A DNA stretch of 64,000 nt, from positions 3,162,001-3,226,000 of the forward strand of contig NZ_CP066831.1 of NCBI RefSeq assembly GCF_016598615.1, written 5' to 3'. The notes beneath the pieces are model-generated. The model had not been told where the DNA came from. It saw only the letters and a list, made by a program, of their open reading frames with translations, and did no database searches. Position 1 is the first letter of the stretch. Every line of letters begins with the position of its first letter. Below, in pieces: positions 62,334 through 64,000 of this stretch. The translations under genes were made by a program, and so were the position numbers. This stretch comes from Streptomyces liliifuscus. Its GTDB lineage: Bacteria; Actinomycetota; Actinomycetes; Streptomycetales; Streptomycetaceae.

Positions 62334-62630
62334 ATGGGCGTTTTTGCACGACTTCTTCGTAAGGATGGGCCTAAGTCCAAGGGTTCGGAGGAGGCGTCAA
62401 CGGCTGAGGCTGAGACCGACGCTGTGACGGCCGAGTCCGGGGCGGACGCGGAGGACTCGGCGGAAGACGCGGCGAAGGGGTCGGCCAAGGCCGAGACCGA
62501 GACCTCGTCCGGAGCGGCGACGGAGTCGGCGGAGTCCGAGGAGTCCGCGGCGGAGGGCGTCGAGATCCCCAAGCAGCAGTCCGCCGAGGCGGCGGCAGAC
62601 AGCGAGGCCGGCGAGGGCGCCCGCAAGTAA
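62334..62630 (+). CDS. Small acidic Ala/Glu/Ser-rich protein
   Basis: 98 residues from an ATG after GGAGATGAT. A short basic start (MGVFARLLRKDGPKSKG) is followed by about 75 residues of Glu/Ala/Ser/Asp, probably disordered. The MT0933-type antitoxin gene follows after 24 bp, so the two form an operon ending in a strong terminator. Function unknown. Confidence 0.75.
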   Translation: MGVFARLLRKDGPKSKGSEEASTAEAETDAVTAESGADAEDSAEDAAKGSAKAETETSSGAATESAESEESAAEGVEIPKQQSAEAAADSEAGEGARK

Positions 62631-62654
62631 CTGTCCCGCGAGGGAAGGTGAACC

Positions 62655-62939
62655 ATGAGTCTCCTGGACAACCTCAAGGCCAGGCTCGCGCCTGCCAAGG
62701 AGAAGGTCTCCGACCTCGCGCAGCAGCACGGGGGAAAGATCGACAAGATCGAGCAGGGTCTCGACAAGGCCGCGAAGCTGGCCGATGAGAAGACCAAGGG
62801 CAAGTACAGCGACAAGATCCAGACGGGCACGGGCAAGGCCAAGGGCGCCCTGGACCGACTCGCGCACAAGGAGGGTGACGGTACGGACGGCGGGGCGACG
62901 CCCCCGTCTCCCCCGGCATCACCGCCCTCGGCATCCTGA
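62655..62939 (+). CDS. MT0933-type antitoxin homologue
   Basis: 94 residues with GGAAGG before the ATG. Residues 1-70 (MSLLDNLKARLAPAKEKVSDLAQQHGGKIDKIEQGLDKAAKLADEKT) match the MT0933/Rv0909-like antitoxin family, an amphipathic Lys/Ala helix followed by KYSDKIQTGTGKAKGALD. The C-terminus is Pro/Ser-rich. In mycobacteria the family neutralises a neighbouring toxin; no toxin gene is seen on either side, so the role here is open. Confidence 0.8.
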   Translation: MSLLDNLKARLAPAKEKVSDLAQQHGGKIDKIEQGLDKAAKLADEKTKGKYSDKIQTGTGKAKGALDRLAHKEGDGTDGGATPPSPPASPPSAS

Positions 62940-62951
62940 GCGACACCACAT

Positions 62952-62995
62952 CGGCGGACGGCCTCGGAGCACGTTGAGCTCCGGGCCGTCCGCCG
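62952..62995 (+). terminator. Two-stage hairpin after the antitoxin gene
   Basis: Outer 12-bp stem CGGCGGACGGCC and complement, inner stem CGGAGC/GCTCCG, loop ACGTTGA; begins 13 bases after the stop. Confidence 0.82.
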
Positions 62996-63249
62996 TGTTG
63001 GCAGCGCCCTGACGCCCCACGGCCTCGCGGCGACCGCCCGCCTGTTGCCCCCTGCGGGCCGCCTCGCATCTGCCGACTTCGCCCGTGCCCGAATCCCCGG
63101 CAGAGGCGCAGAGGGCGTCCAGGCCGGTACCACGTACCCGACGCGCGCGGGCACTACGACCAGCGCGCGGGGCCAGGGCGAGCGCGGTCACTACAACCGC
63201 CTCGGGCGCTACGACCGACCATCCCGGGCACTCGGACCGGCCGCCCCGA

Positions 63250-63425
63250 GTTCTACGCCGGCCCAGGCCCTGGCCCTGCTCCAGGCCCAGGCCCCGCCCA
63301 GGCCCAGGCCCCGCCCAGGTCCGGGCCCTACTCCGGTCCCAAGCCCAAGCCCGACCCCAGTCCCAAGCCCAGGTCCAGGCCCCACGCCAGGCCCAGGTCC
63401 AATCCCAGGTCCTACGCCCGATGCC
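63250..63425. repeat. Imperfect CCCAGG/CCCAAG hexanucleotide repeats
   Basis: Long run of CAGGCCC, CCCAGG and CCCAAG units on the plus strand, pyrimidine- and C-rich, decaying in purity toward the right. Confidence 0.75.
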
Positions 63426-63443
63426 CGACGCCTGGCCCAGCCA

Positions 63444-64000
63444 CTACGACCAGGCCGCCACCACGTACCCCACGCCGTAGGGCGCGTCCTCGTACAGGAG
63501 CGCGCCCGCGAGCCCCGCCCCCTCGGCCGCGCCCGCGAGCACCTGCCAGGGCGCGCGCCCGGAGGCCTTCAGTTCGTGCGCCAGCTCCGCGTCCAGTGTC
63601 TTGAGCGCGGCCACGTCGGCCGTTCCGAGCGCATGCGTCACCTCCGCGTCGAAGCCCGCCGCCCGGTCGTCCAGATACCCGGGTGCCTTGAGCGTGCGGC
63701 ATGCGCTGGCGTCGCCCATCACCAGCAACGCCACTCTCTCGGCCCGCGCGGCGATTTCCTTTCCGCTTTGGATACACCGCTCGGCCGCGAGAGGTTCCCC
63801 CACGCCGAGACCTTCGACGGGGGCGTCCGACCAGTCCGTACGACCGAGCAGCCAGGCCGCGACCGCGAGCGACGGCGGCAGGGGCCGATCGGCACCCTCG
63901 ACGAGTCCGGACCCGGCCGGACCCTCCGGCGTCCGGACCCTGTTCTGGCCCAGCCGATCCCCCTTGCGGCCCATCCGATCCCCGTTCCGCCCCAGCCTGA
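63444..64000 (-). CDS. LigB-superfamily (class III extradiol dioxygenase subunit B-like) protein, 5' end cut
   Basis: The frame is open to the window edge, so only the C-terminal 185 residues are seen. PPSLAVAAWLLGRTDW, ERVALLVMGDASACRTLKAPGYLDDRAAGFDAEV and ALLYEDAPYGVGYVVAAWS match a family widespread in Streptomyces and annotated as class III extradiol dioxygenase-like. Near the edge a 21-bp tandem repeat (63951-63992) encodes GR(N/K)GDR(M/L) twice, inside what should be a linker. True enzymatic activity is doubtful for this subgroup. Confidence 0.75.
   Translation of the reverse strand, partial: RLGRNGDRMGRKGDRLGQNRVRTPEGPAGSGLVEGADRPLPPSLAVAAWLLGRTDWSDAPVEGLGVGEPLAAERCIQSGKEIAARAERVALLVMGDASACRTLKAPGYLDDRAAGFDAEVTHALGTADVAALKTLDAELAHELKASGRAPWQVLAGAAEGAGLAGALLYEDAPYGVGYVVAAWS

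Larger units (their letters stand above)
62940..63443. other. Repeat-rich convergent intergenic region
   Basis: 504 bp holding a terminator (62952-62995), a degenerate copy of the end of the neighbouring dioxygenase gene (about 63116-63148) and a run of CCCAGG-like hexamers (63250-63425). No intact gene supported. Confidence 0.6.

Noticed and set aside
63085..63480. A 131-codon plus-strand frame over the hexamer repeats
   Set aside because: Composition is entirely repeat-driven (Gln/Ala/Pro/Arg), it overlaps the end of the dioxygenase-like gene, and it has no start context.

Overview
The window is a high-GC actinobacterial chromosome segment, almost certainly Streptomyces. Third codon positions are nearly all G or C, GTG starts are common, and landmark Streptomyces genes are present: whiH next to hrdB, nrdR-nrdJ beside lexA, parE, and a second RelA/SpoT homologue (rshA type). 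From memory, the gene order follows the conserved core of S. coelicolor from about SCO5829 down to SCO5788. I could not run an alignment to confirm this. I see no tRNA, rRNA, insertion sequence, prophage or CRISPR array.

Layout. 1-5.0 kb: a citrate/C4-dicarboxylate-type two-component pair (kinase cut by the window edge), an orphan nitrate/sulfonate-type binding lipoprotein with a decayed ABC ATPase remnant, and a second, kinase-less paralogue of the response regulator. 5.1-9.7 kb: an ActP-like symporter with its DUF485 partner, then a NarL-type two-component operon with a membrane protein. 9.9-16.6 kb: parE, a DUF7455 protein, a secreted trypsin-like protease, the principal sigma factor hrdB and the sporulation regulator whiH. 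16.8-24.0 kb: an ABC ATPase-permease fusion, a Nudix regulator-like protein, a glycogen-debranching-like enzyme and a DUF4192 protein. 24.2-36.8 kb: a RecQ-like helicase fused to a phosphoribosyltransferase-like domain, two unknown proteins, RNase HII, a TetR regulator divergent from a DHA2 drug exporter, a DUF4173 membrane protein, an ADP-ribosylglycohydrolase, a histidine phosphatase, a DUF4937-type monooxygenase-fold protein and a TerD protein.

36.9-43.9 kb is a DNA-precursor and DNA-damage block: nrdR-nrdJ (two NrdR boxes), divergent lexA (SOS box) and a DinG-type helicase. 44.0-50.9 kb is a four-gene NRPS-independent siderophore operon: class III aminotransferase, IucA-like synthetase, IucB-like acyltransferase and IucC/DesD-like synthetase. 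It lacks the decarboxylase and N-hydroxylase that such clusters normally carry. 51.2-53.9 kb holds two tandem paralogous lipoprotein serine proteases with a shared Trp-rich N-terminal module I do not recognise. 54.0-62.2 kb carries hflX, a secreted M1 peptidase, the RSH enzyme, dapF, a membrane protein and miaA. The right end has an acidic small protein, an MT0933-type antitoxin homologue without a visible toxin, a repeat-rich stretch, and the 3' part of a LigB-like dioxygenase-fold gene that runs off the window.

Regulation visible in the DNA: twin palindromic TetR operators, paired NrdR boxes three helical turns apart, an actinobacterial SOS box, an ECF-type hrdB promoter, a sigma-WhiG-like -10 before whiH, inverted DnaA-box-like sequences before the RecQ-like gene, and many long perfect hairpin terminators between convergent genes. 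The best candidates for something undescribed are the incomplete siderophore operon, the tandem protease pair, and the 19-bp tandem array at 27.4 kb.
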